Below the pieces are notes generated by a model. It saw only the letters and a list, made by a program, of their open reading frames with translations, was not told the origin of the DNA and did not search any database. A stretch of 64,000 nt of DNA, from positions 682,001-746,000 of the forward strand of contig OZ257128.1 of the NCBI GenBank assembly GCA_965278945.1, read 5' to 3'. Made by a program: the position numbers and the translations under genes. Positions 7,772 to 17,616 of this stretch are shown here, piece after piece (position 1 is the first letter of the stretch; each line of letters starts with the position of its first letter). The stretch is from UBA10649 sp965278945 (GTDB taxonomy: Bacteria; Actinomycetota; Actinomycetes; S36-B12).

Positions 7772-8968
7772 ATGCGCAAACGTCAAATGCTGTTCGCGGT
7801 CCCCGCGATCAGCGCCGCACTGCTTCTCGCAGCTTGCGGTTCCAGCTCGAGCAGCGACAGCTCGTCTGCCGCTACGTCAGAGGCGCCGGCATCCGCCAGC
7901 GCTCCTGCCAGCGAGGCTGCCAGCTCGGCCGCTGCTGACAACGGGGTTGCCGCAGCTCGGGCCGCCGTCGACGCAGCCAAGGTCGTGCCCAGCACTGAGG
8001 GTCTCGGCGAGCCGATCGACGTCAAGTCGCTCGCGGGCAAGAAGATCTTCAGCATCCCGATCGACAGCAAGCTGGAGTTCTACCAGGTCGGCGAGGCCAT
8101 CAACAAGCAGCTCGCCGAAGAGGCTGGCATCGAGTACACGACCTTCCCCGCGGACGGTACGCAGACCTCCTACCAGCAGGGCTTCGCACAGGCGATCGCA
8201 GCCGGTGCATCGGTCATCCTTCTCAACGGACCGCTGCCCGAGACGCTTCAGCCGCAGATCGCGGACGCAACGGCGGCCGGCATCCCGGTTGTCCCGCTGC
8301 ACATCGCTGACCCCAGCGTTGGCGCCAACCCCGACCTGCCCTACGAGGCATTCGGACCGTTCAACAAGGGCATCGAGCTCGCGACGCAGTACGCGATCCA
8401 GGAGCTCGACGGCGAGCCGGTGAAGGCCCTGGTCCTCATCGCCTCCGGTACCGGCCCGTCGGCCGGCATGCTCGAGACGATCACCAACACCATCGCCACC
8501 GGCCCCGAGGGCTCGGAGATCGTGAACACTCTCGATATCCAGGTCCCGCAGTGGTCCACCGACGTCCAGCCGGCAGTGCAGTCTGCTCTGCTCAAGGATC
8601 CGTCGATCAACGCGATCATCCCCATCTATGACGCGTTCGCGTTGTGGTCAGCCCCGGCCGTCACCCAGGCCGCTCCCGACCGCAACATCGGTATCTACTC
8701 ATTCAACGGCACCCCTGCCGTCATGGGCATGATCAAGGACGGCATCGTTCGCATGGACTCGGCCGAGGATCCCCAGTGGACCGCGTACGTGAACATGGAC
8801 ACCGCCTACCGCGCCATGCTCCAGTCCGGACCGAACCCGGTTAGCGCCGGACCGATCCGCGTCATCGACGCAACCAACGTCGACGAGACCGGCACCCCGC
8901 CCGAGGCGGGCAAGGGCTTCGGCGACGAGTACCCCACCGCTTACAAGACGATGTGGGGCTTGATGTGA
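7772..8968 (+). CDS. Ribose-type ABC transporter substrate-binding lipoprotein
   Basis: 398 residues. The N-terminus is a lipoprotein signal (positive MRKRQ, hydrophobic stretch, lipobox LAAC with Cys22), then a Ser/Ala-rich linker to about residue 60. The body is a type I periplasmic binding domain of the RbsB/sugar-binding group, with a hinge near SFNGTPAVMGMIKDG. A GGAG ribosome site (7763-7766) precedes the ATG. It is translationally coupled (GTGA) to the ATPase. These proteins bind sugars, polyols, nucleosides or other small polar compounds; here the ligand is probably the compound the operon degrades. Confidence 0.88.
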   Translation: MRKRQMLFAVPAISAALLLAACGSSSSSDSSSAATSEAPASASAPASEAASSAAADNGVAAARAAVDAAKVVPSTEGLGEPIDVKSLAGKKIFSIPIDSKLEFYQVGEAINKQLAEEAGIEYTTFPADGTQTSYQQGFAQAIAAGASVILLNGPLPETLQPQIADATAAGIPVVPLHIADPSVGANPDLPYEAFGPFNKGIELATQYAIQELDGEPVKALVLIASGTGPSAGMLETITNTIATGPEGSEIVNTLDIQVPQWSTDVQPAVQSALLKDPSINAIIPIYDAFALWSAPAVTQAAPDRNIGIYSFNGTPAVMGMIKDGIVRMDSAEDPQWTAYVNMDTAYRAMLQSGPNPVSAGPIRVIDATNVDETGTPPEAGKGFGDEYPTAYKTMWGLM

Positions 8969-10560
8969 GCTCAGCTCACCCTGTGGAGAACGGTGGGGGC
9001 GCCAACGGCGCCCCCACCGGGCTTCCCCTACTCCAGGTAATCGGACTGTCGAAGGCCTTCAGCGGTGTGCCCGCGCTGCGCTCGGTCGACTTCGAGATCG
9101 CGTCCGGCGAGGTTCACGGCCTGCTCGGCGCGAACGGCTGCGGCAAGTCGACACTGATCAAGATCCTCGCCGGCTTCCACCAGGCCGATGCGGGACAGAT
9201 CTTCGTCAACGGCGAAGAGGTTCCGCTGCCGCTGGGCCCCCGTGGCCTTCGCGAGTTCGGCATGGCGTTCGTCCACCAGGACCTCGGACTGGTTCCTGAC
9301 TCCACGGTCCTCGAGCACATGGCCCTGGATGCCTACGGTCCTTTCGGAGGGCTCACCAAGATCTCCTGGCGCAAGGAACGTGCTCGCGTCGAGGAACTGC
9401 TTGCCCGCTTCGAGGTGAACGTCGATCCGTACTCGACGATCGACACCCTGTCTCCCGTGCAGCGAGCGATGGTTGCCGTAGTCCGCGCGGTCGGCGACCA
9501 GGAATCACTCGACATGGAACGTGGCGATGGCGCCCGTACCGGCCGGATCCTCGTCCTCGACGAACCCACTGTCTTCCTTCCTCGCGACGAGGTCGAGCTG
9601 CTGTTCACGCTCCTGCGTCGCCTGAAGGCCCAGGGCGACTCCGTCCTGCTTGTCTCCCATGACCTCGACGAGGTTCTCGTCGCAACGGACCGTCTGACGG
9701 TCCTGCGCGACGGCCGGCTGGTCGGCACCCGCGTGACGGAGGGGACGACGCGGCAGGACGTCGTCGAGATGATCCTCGGCGCGCGGGACGAGCACGTGGC
9801 CCGGACCGATGCCGTCGTCCGGGAGGACCTCGCGCCCCTGCTGTCGGCCATCGACATCACCGGCGATCGAATCAAGAACCTCTCCCTGGAACTGCGCTCC
9901 GGTGAGGTCGTCGGCGTCACGGGACTGGCCGGCTCAGGATTCGAGGAGCTGCCCGAACTGCTGTTCGGCGCGCGCAAGCTGCACGCCGGGCAGATCGCCG
10001 TCAGCGGCGTGGTCGTCAAGCGGCCATCACCTGGCGAGCTGATGGCGCAGGGCGTCGTGCTGATTCCCTCCGACCGCAAGAGGGAAGGGGCGGCGCAGGA
10101 GCTGACGATCACCGAGAACCTCGCGATCCCGTTCCTCGAGAACTACTCCGGAGGCTGGAGCCTGCGGTGGAAGGAACTGCGGGAGCAGGCGTGGGAGATC
10201 TGCAAGAAGCTGAACGTCACCCCGCTGAACCCGACGTTGAACTTCGGCAACCTCAGCGGCGGCAACCAGCAGAAGGCTCTGCTGGGCAAGTGGCTGCAGA
10301 CGAACCCGTCGGTCATGCTGCTCAACGAGCCGACCCAGGGCGTCGACGTCGGCGCTCGCAAGGAGATCTTCCGCCTGATCAGGGCCGCCGTCGCGGACGG
10401 AATGACGGTCCTGTGCTGCACCTCCGACTACGAGCAGCTCGTGGAGATGGCCGATCGGGTCATCGTGCTCCATGACGGACGCGTGCAGCAGCAGCTCTAC
10501 GGAACAGACATCACGAAGGACAACCTGGCGGCATCCATCTACTCCGAGGAAGCAGCATGA
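8965..10560 (+). CDS. Ribose-type ABC transporter ATPase (two nucleotide-binding domains)
   Basis: 531 residues from a GTG in the GTGA overlap with the binding-protein gene. Domain 1 has a good Walker A (GANGCGKST, 55-63) and Walker B (ILVLDEPT, near 195), but a poor signature (LSPVQRA). Domain 2 has the degenerate P-loop usual in RbsA-type proteins (GLAGSGFEEL), a perfect signature LSGGNQQK near 430, and a Walker B with Asn (LLNEPTQGVD). Thus one complete composite ATP site is expected, as in the family. It works with the permease encoded 4 bp downstream. Confidence 0.9.
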   Translation: MSSAHPVENGGGANGAPTGLPLLQVIGLSKAFSGVPALRSVDFEIASGEVHGLLGANGCGKSTLIKILAGFHQADAGQIFVNGEEVPLPLGPRGLREFGMAFVHQDLGLVPDSTVLEHMALDAYGPFGGLTKISWRKERARVEELLARFEVNVDPYSTIDTLSPVQRAMVAVVRAVGDQESLDMERGDGARTGRILVLDEPTVFLPRDEVELLFTLLRRLKAQGDSVLLVSHDLDEVLVATDRLTVLRDGRLVGTRVTEGTTRQDVVEMILGARDEHVARTDAVVREDLAPLLSAIDITGDRIKNLSLELRSGEVVGVTGLAGSGFEELPELLFGARKLHAGQIAVSGVVVKRPSPGELMAQGVVLIPSDRKREGAAQELTITENLAIPFLENYSGGWSLRWKELREQAWEICKKLNVTPLNPTLNFGNLSGGNQQKALLGKWLQTNPSVMLLNEPTQGVDVGARKEIFRLIRAAVADGMTVLCCTSDYEQLVEMADRVIVLHDGRVQQQLYGTDITKDNLAASIYSEEAA

Positions 10561-11585
10561 CAATCACTGAACCGTCGCCTGCCGACAAGAAGGCCCTGGC
10601 ATCCACGAGCGTTGTCAAGAAGGGATTCTTCAGCGACCCGGAGCGATTCGCCCTGATCGGCGTGTGGCTGGTCCTGATCATCTTCTTCACCGTCAAGGTC
10701 GGAGACACGTTCTTCACCCTCGCGAACCTGTCGAACATGCTCGGCTCGCAGGCGGTTCTTCTGGTGCTCGCCCTGGGCCTGATCATCCCGCTCCGCGCGA
10801 ACATCTACGACCTGTCGATGGCCTCGGTCATGACCTTGTCGGCAGTCATCGTTGCCTCGGGTTATGTACTTCACGGCTGGCCCCTGTGGCTTGCCGTGCT
10901 CGTTGCCCTGATCGCGGGAATCCTCGTCGGCACGCTCAACGGGTTCATCGTCACGAAGTTCGACATCGACCCGTTCATCATCACCCTGGGCGTGGGAACC
11001 GTCGTCATCGGCATCAGCCACATCATCTCGGAGTCGCGCACGGTCAGCGGCGTCGATCCGTTCCTGTCGCAGGTCATGCTGTCCAAGCCGTTCTGGGGAA
11101 TCCCGCTCGACTTCTGGTACGCGGTGGCCCTGTGCGCCATCGTCTGGTTCCTCTTCGAGTACACGGCCTTCGGCCAGCGCCTGCTGTTCATCGGCCAGAA
11201 TCCCGATGTCGCGCGCCTCAATGGCGTCAACGTCCAAAAGCTCCGCTGGATCTCGCTGGTCTGCTCGGGAGGCATCGGCGCGCTTGCCGGCATCGTCCTG
11301 GTAGGCACGACACTGAGCGCAGACACGACGTCGGGCGGGGCCTTCCTGCTACCGGCCTTCGCTGCGGCGTTCCTCGGCTCGACGACGATCCGCATCGGCC
11401 GCTTCAATCCGTGGGGCACGCTGATCGCGGTGTACTTCCTGGTCACCGGCATCACGGGCCTTCAGCTCATGGGCGCGGCGCAGTACGTCCAGCAGCTCTT
11501 CTACGGTGGCGCACTTGTCATTGCGGTCGTACTGTCAAAGATTGTGCGGTCTCGAAGCGAGAAGAAGCGCCTCATCATCCAATAG
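10557..11585 (+). CDS. Ribose-type ABC transporter permease
   Basis: 342 residues with about eight to ten membrane spans and the RbsC-type pattern: NLSNMLGSQAVLLVLALGL, a GTLNGFIVTKFDIDPFIITLG motif after span 4, and a C-terminal FGGA-like GGALVIAVVL region. Only one permease gene is present, so it should act as a homodimer with one double ATPase. The ATG overlaps the ATPase stop by 4 bp. A 42-bp gap follows before the alcohol dehydrogenase gene. Confidence 0.9.
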   Translation: MTITEPSPADKKALASTSVVKKGFFSDPERFALIGVWLVLIIFFTVKVGDTFFTLANLSNMLGSQAVLLVLALGLIIPLRANIYDLSMASVMTLSAVIVASGYVLHGWPLWLAVLVALIAGILVGTLNGFIVTKFDIDPFIITLGVGTVVIGISHIISESRTVSGVDPFLSQVMLSKPFWGIPLDFWYAVALCAIVWFLFEYTAFGQRLLFIGQNPDVARLNGVNVQKLRWISLVCSGGIGALAGIVLVGTTLSADTTSGGAFLLPAFAAAFLGSTTIRIGRFNPWGTLIAVYFLVTGITGLQLMGAAQYVQQLFYGGALVIAVVLSKIVRSRSEKKRLIIQ

Positions 11586-11627
11586 TCCTGGTTTGTCATC
11601 TGAATATCGCCACGAAAGGTCGAAACA

Positions 11628-12740
11628 ATGAAGGCGCAAGGCTCTGTGCTGTTTGAGGTTGGCGGCAAGTGGACGGTCGAAGAGCTCGAGCTCGACGACC
11701 CGAAGGACTACGAGGTCCTTGTTCAAGTGATGGCCAGTGGCCTGTGCCACTCCGATGACCACTTCCAGACAGGCGACATTCCCGTCTCGCTGCCGCTGGT
11801 CGGCGGCCACGAGGGCGCGGGCGTCGTGCTGAAGGTCGGCTCGAAGGTCAGCCGCGTGAAGGTCGGCGACCACGTCGCGACGCTCTTCATCCCCGCATGT
11901 GGCACCTGTCGGTACTGCGCGACCGGCCGCTCGTACATCTGCAACAACGGCGCGGGCATGGAGCACGGCATGGCCATGGACGACACCGCGCGGTTCCACC
12001 TCGCCGACGGCACCGGCATCGGCGCGGTCACCCGTCTGGGCAGCTGGGCCAACTACCTCGTGTGCCACGAGACCCAGGCCGTGAAGATTCCCGATGACAT
12101 CCCCTTCGATGTGGCCTGCCTCGTCTCCTGCGGCGTTGCCACGGGCTACGGCGCGGCCGTCAACGGCGGCCCGGTTCGTCCCGGCGATGTCGTGCTGGTC
12201 ATGGGTGTCGGCGGGGTCGGCATGAACGCGGTGCAGGGTGCCAAGCACGCTGGCGCGGACCACATCATCGTGGCCGAGCCGGTCGAGTGGAAGCGCAACG
12301 CGGCGCTCGACTTCGGCGCGACGGATGTATTCGCCAGCATCGATGACGCTCGCGAGCGCATCGCGCACCTGACCAACGGACAGGGCGTCGACGTCGCCAT
12401 CGTCACCGTCGGCCGTGTCGATGGAGTCCTCCTCGGCGAGGCGTTCGAGATCACCGGCAAGTCGGGCACCTGCGTGCTCGCCGCAGTCGGCTCGCACGAC
12501 AAGGGCATCGACATCAGCCCGCAGGACTTCACCAACTTCGCCAAGAAGCTCCAGGGCGTCATGTACGGCCTGTGCAATCCCGTCGTCGACATTCCCCGTC
12601 TGCTCCAGATGTACAAGGACGGCAGCATCAAGCTCGACGAGCTCGTCACCACCCGCTACGACGTCTCGCAGATCAACGAGGCGTACGAGGACATGCACGC
12701 CGGCAAGAACATCCGCGGCGTCGTCGTCCACACGCACTAA
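11628..12740 (+). CDS. NDMA-dependent (mycofactocin-type) zinc alcohol dehydrogenase
   Basis: 370-residue medium-chain zinc dehydrogenase. Catalytic zinc ligands are Cys40 (GLCHSDDH), His61-Glu62 (GGHEG) and Cys168 (VSCGV). The structural zinc has Cys91, 94, 97 and 105. The Rossmann motif is GVGGVG (193-198). The whole chain, including ERIAHLTNGQGVD and YEDMHAGKNIRG, matches the NDMA-dependent alcohol dehydrogenase group. Members keep NAD(H) tightly bound and need an outside acceptor; in mycobacteria that acceptor is mycofactocin. This fits the mft locus 12 kb away. It probably oxidises a primary alcohol in the pathway, feeding the aldehyde dehydrogenase next door. Confidence 0.9.
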   Translation: MKAQGSVLFEVGGKWTVEELELDDPKDYEVLVQVMASGLCHSDDHFQTGDIPVSLPLVGGHEGAGVVLKVGSKVSRVKVGDHVATLFIPACGTCRYCATGRSYICNNGAGMEHGMAMDDTARFHLADGTGIGAVTRLGSWANYLVCHETQAVKIPDDIPFDVACLVSCGVATGYGAAVNGGPVRPGDVVLVMGVGGVGMNAVQGAKHAGADHIIVAEPVEWKRNAALDFGATDVFASIDDARERIAHLTNGQGVDVAIVTVGRVDGVLLGEAFEITGKSGTCVLAAVGSHDKGIDISPQDFTNFAKKLQGVMYGLCNPVVDIPRLLQMYKDGSIKLDELVTTRYDVSQINEAYEDMHAGKNIRGVVVHTH

Positions 12741-12788
12741 ACGTCAGGCACGCAACTAACCAAGCCATACCTCTGGAGAGATAGACAC

Positions 12789-14276
<1,488 letters not shown>

Positions 14277-14284
14277 TCACGCCG

Positions 14285-14962
14285 ATGACCGAGGAGCGCA
14301 TCGACCGAGGGCGGACAACCCTCGCGCATCGAGTCGAGGAGTTGCTGCGGAAGGAAATCGTCCGCGGTGACCGGCCCAGTGGATCGCGCCTCAACGAGGT
14401 CGAGATCGCTGCTGCATACGACGTCAGCCGCGGGCCGGTGCGCGAGGCGCTCCAGCGCCTGGCCCGCGACGGACTCGTCGTTCTCGAGGCTCATCGGGGC
14501 GCCTTCGTCACCGAGCTCGGTCGCGACGAGGTACTCGAGCTGTTCGAGGTCCGCGCGGCTCTCGAGGCCGAGGCCGCAGGCCTCGTGGCGCTCAAGATCA
14601 CCGAGCCCGACATCACCCTGCTTCGTCAGATGCAGGAGCTGTCCGTCAGCGCGGTCGCGGCCGAGGACGACCACAGCTTTCCCGAGCTGTTCGACCTCCA
14701 CGACCTGATCGCACAGCTCGCGGGCAACCGCCGGCTGACGACGTTGATGAACCAGGTCAACGGCGAACTGCGCTTGATGCGATCGCGCTCGGGCCAGTCC
14801 GCGGTCCGCGCGCAGCAGGCCCTTCACGAGCACGACGAGTTGATTGAGTGCTTGGCGAACGGGGACGTGGAGGGATCGCGCAGAACGATGCGCGCTCACC
14901 TCGACGCCTCCCGCAACAACACGCTTGCCCTCATGTTCCCCGAAACACCCGACCAGTCCTAG
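14285..14962 (+). CDS. GntR-family regulator, FCD (FadR) subfamily
   Basis: 225 residues. A winged helix-turn-helix covers about 12-76 (SRLNEVEIAAAYDVSRGPVREALQ). The C-terminal helical FCD domain has the usual His-containing elements (FDLHDLIAQ, LHEHDELIE, RAHLDAS) that bind a metal and a carboxylate ligand. FCD regulators usually repress a catabolic operon until an organic acid intermediate appears. Placed inside the operon, it is the best candidate local regulator for this gene set; candidate sites lie at 2966-3074. The ATG at 14285 is chosen from the motif start; no strong ribosome site is seen. Confidence 0.85.
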   Translation: MTEERIDRGRTTLAHRVEELLRKEIVRGDRPSGSRLNEVEIAAAYDVSRGPVREALQRLARDGLVVLEAHRGAFVTELGRDEVLELFEVRAALEAEAAGLVALKITEPDITLLRQMQELSVSAVAAEDDHSFPELFDLHDLIAQLAGNRRLTTLMNQVNGELRLMRSRSGQSAVRAQQALHEHDELIECLANGDVEGSRRTMRAHLDASRNNTLALMFPETPDQS

Positions 14963-14970
14963 GAGACCCC

Positions 14971-16047
14971 GTGGCCTCGAAGATTTTCGAGCCGTGGGTT
15001 ATGGGTCCTTTCACCTTGGCGAACCGTGTCGCCATGGCCCCCATGACTCGCAACCGTGCCGACGATGACGGCATCCCGTCCGTGCACGCCGTCGACTACT
15101 ACCGGCAGCGAGCCGGCGCGGGGCTGATCGTCAGCGAGGCGACGCAGCCCAGCGCTGCGGGCCGCGGCTACTTCGGCACGCCTGGCATCCACTCGCAGGA
15201 GCAGCAGGATGCGTGGGCGCCGATTGCCGATGCCGTGCACGACGAGGGCGGCCACATCTTCCTTCAGCTCATGCACACTGGTCGGATCGGCCACACGTCG
15301 CTTCTGCCTGAAGGCGGAAGCCTGATGGCTCCCAGCGCAGTGCGCGCCGAGATGGACCTCGCCCGCAAGGATGGCGTCGAGGTTCCCGCCGAGATGCCGC
15401 GGGCCTTCACCGTCGACGAGATTCACGGCGTCATCGACGACTACGCGTCGGCGGCCGAGCGCGCGATCGCCGCGGGCATGGACGGCATCGAGCTGCACGG
15501 GGCCAATGGCTACCTCATCCACCAGTTCCTCGGCACCAACACCAACATCCGCGAGGACGAGTACGGCGGCAGCCCCGAGGGCCGTGCGAAGTTCGTCGTC
15601 GATCTGACCGCCGAGGTTGCCCGACGCATCGGCCCCGAGCGCGTCGGCCTGCGGATCTCACCAGGTGGCAAGTTCAACGACATGCGCGAGGTCGACAACG
15701 ACGACACCTACCTCGCCCTCGCCGAGGGACTGCTGCCGCTCGGCATCGCCTACCTCCACACGCTGCGCCGCCGCTCGACTCCGCTGCACCAGCAGCTGCG
15801 CGACCTGTGGCAGACGACGTTCATCCTCAACACGGGCTACCAGGGCTCGAGCGAGCTCGAGGACCTCGAGCAGATCCTCGTAGACGATGCCGCGGACATG
15901 GTGAGCGTTGGTCGCTACTTCATCTCCAATCCCGACCTCGTGCACAGATGGCAGGTCGGCGCACCGCTCGCGCCGTGGAACGAGGACACCTTCTACACGC
16001 CCGGGCCCGAGGGCCTTATCGACTACTCGTTCCATCAGCACAGCTGA
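14971..16047 (+). CDS. Old Yellow Enzyme family NADH:flavin oxidoreductase
   Basis: 358 residues from a GTG preceded by AGGAGA (14961-14966). It is an FMN-binding TIM barrel with the substrate anion-binding pair His176 and Asn179 (HGANGYL), the N-terminal FTLANRVAMAPMTRNR strand and the late VGRYFISNPDLV phosphate-binding region. It is the short, single-domain form without the iron-sulfur and FAD domains of 2,4-dienoyl-CoA reductase. It should reduce the C=C bond of an enone or related unsaturated carbonyl. Its role here may be to saturate a ring or side-chain double bond. Confidence 0.9.
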   Translation: MASKIFEPWVMGPFTLANRVAMAPMTRNRADDDGIPSVHAVDYYRQRAGAGLIVSEATQPSAAGRGYFGTPGIHSQEQQDAWAPIADAVHDEGGHIFLQLMHTGRIGHTSLLPEGGSLMAPSAVRAEMDLARKDGVEVPAEMPRAFTVDEIHGVIDDYASAAERAIAAGMDGIELHGANGYLIHQFLGTNTNIREDEYGGSPEGRAKFVVDLTAEVARRIGPERVGLRISPGGKFNDMREVDNDDTYLALAEGLLPLGIAYLHTLRRRSTPLHQQLRDLWQTTFILNTGYQGSSELEDLEQILVDDAADMVSVGRYFISNPDLVHRWQVGAPLAPWNEDTFYTPGPEGLIDYSFHQHS

Positions 16048-16090
16048 CACACACACCGACAACCAGACCTGACAACAAAGGAGATTCATC

Positions 16091-16816
16091 ATGGGTGACT
16101 TCGACGGCAAAGTCGTGATCGTGACCGGCGCGGGTCAGGGCATTGGCCTGGCCACCGCGAAGGTCTTCGCCGAGCAGGGCGCGACAGTGCAGGGCTGGGA
16201 CCTCTCGGGCAACGAGGGAGCCGTGGCCGTTGACGTCGCCAACTGGGACAGCGTCAAGGCCGCAGCCGACGCCGCGGTCGCCGAGTTCGGTCGCATCGAC
16301 GTGCTGGTGAACTGCGCCGGCGTCATCACGCCGAACATCTCGGCGGAGGATGTCGATCCCGACCACTACCGCAAGTGCTTCGAGGTCAACGTGATGGGCG
16401 CGGTGCACACCACCAAGGCGCTCTACCCCGCGCTGCAGGCGGCACCCGAGGGTGCCGTCGTCAACGTGGCCTCGCAGGCTGCGCTCGTGTCGCTTCCCTC
16501 GCAGGCCGCCTACACCGCGTCGAAGGGCGCCGTCGCCGCACTCACGCGCGCGCTCGCCATCGACTGGGCGTCGGTCGGCATTCGCGTCAATGCCGTGTGC
16601 CCCGGCTTCACGCTCACCGAGATGGCCATCAAGCAGATGACCCCCGAGCTCGACGCGGCCGTGTCGCGTCGCGTGCCCATGGGCCGCATGTTCCAGCCCT
16701 ACGAGATGGCCAACGCGATCTCGTTCCTCGCCAGCAGCAAGGCGTCCGCGATCACCGGAGTCGTGCTGCCGGTCGACGGCGGCTGGACCGCTGGCGAGCC
16801 CGCACTCCCGATGTAA
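16091..16816 (+). CDS. SDR family oxidoreductase
   Basis: 241-residue short-chain dehydrogenase with AAGGAG ahead of the ATG, TGAGQGIG near 12-19, NCAG in place of NNAG, and a YTASKGA active site. It ends in TGVVLPVDGGW. It follows the Old Yellow Enzyme gene by 43 bp and precedes another SDR by 32 bp. The family is sure, the substrate is unknown. Confidence 0.88.
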   Translation: MGDFDGKVVIVTGAGQGIGLATAKVFAEQGATVQGWDLSGNEGAVAVDVANWDSVKAAADAAVAEFGRIDVLVNCAGVITPNISAEDVDPDHYRKCFEVNVMGAVHTTKALYPALQAAPEGAVVNVASQAALVSLPSQAAYTASKGAVAALTRALAIDWASVGIRVNAVCPGFTLTEMAIKQMTPELDAAVSRRVPMGRMFQPYEMANAISFLASSKASAITGVVLPVDGGWTAGEPALPM

Positions 16817-16848
16817 CTCACCCCACCCACTGCTTCGGAGGTTTCGTC

Positions 16849-17604
16849 ATGAGGTTCACAGGAAAGATCGCCTATGTCACAGGCGCGAGTTCGGGTATCG
16901 GCATGGGTGCGGCGATTCGCCTCGGCCAGGAGGGTGCGAAGGTCATTCTGCTCGGACGGCGCAAGGCGCTGCTCGACGAGGTTGCCGCGGAGTGCAACGC
17001 TGAATCTGTTGGTATTGCCCTTGACGTCACCGATCGCGACGCAGTCGCATCCGTGCTCGCGCAGAGCGTTGCCGAGCACGGCGGTCCGGACATCGTCGTT
17101 CACAACGCCGGCGAGACGGTGCTCGGCGCGCTGCACGACCTGACCGAGGACGAGTGGGATCGGCAGTTCAACACGAACCTCAAGAGCATCTACTACACGA
17201 ACAAGGTGCTGTGGCCGGCGATGGTCGCCCGCGGTGGCGGCTCGATCGTGACGATCGCATCGACCGCCTCGTTCGTCGGGTTCCCCGACGACGCGGCCTA
17301 CGTTGCGACCAAGGGCGCAGTCCTGGCGATGACCAAGGCCATGGCCCTCGACGGTGCGCCGGTCGGCATCCGCGTCAATGCGGTCTGCCCGGGCTTCATC
17401 TGGACGCCGAACCTGGAGGGCTACTTCAACGGCCAGCCCGATCCTGAGGCGGCCATTGCTGCGGCAACGACGTTCGCCCCGATCGGCCGCATGGGCACGA
17501 TCGAGGACACCGCAGGCGCGATCGCGTTCTTCGCCTCCGACGATGCCTCCTTCATCACCGGGGCCTCGCTCCTCGTTGACGGCGGACTGCTGGCCAAGGC
17601 GTAG
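16849..17604 (+). CDS. SDR family oxidoreductase (paralogue of the SDR at 28703)
   Basis: 251 residues, ATG preceded by GGAGG (16837-16841). It has TGASSGIG, HNAG in place of NNAG, and a YVATKGA active site. It closely resembles the SDR at 28703-29464 over the whole length: shared blocks include NKVLWPAM, SFVGFP, MTKAMALDGA, GIRVNAVCPG and DASFITGASL. The pair probably arose by duplication and now sits on both sides of the mycofactocin genes. Likely a step-specific alcohol/ketone dehydrogenase. Confidence 0.88.
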   Translation: MRFTGKIAYVTGASSGIGMGAAIRLGQEGAKVILLGRRKALLDEVAAECNAESVGIALDVTDRDAVASVLAQSVAEHGGPDIVVHNAGETVLGALHDLTEDEWDRQFNTNLKSIYYTNKVLWPAMVARGGGSIVTIASTASFVGFPDDAAYVATKGAVLAMTKAMALDGAPVGIRVNAVCPGFIWTPNLEGYFNGQPDPEAAIAAATTFAPIGRMGTIEDTAGAIAFFASDDASFITGASLLVDGGLLAKA

Positions 17605-17616
17605 GCCACGCACCTG

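Noticed and set aside
9541..10350. Possible inactivation of the ABC ATPase (poor signature in domain 1, Asn in second Walker B)
   Set aside because: One-site degeneracy is usual in RbsA-type double ATPases, and a full composite site remains.
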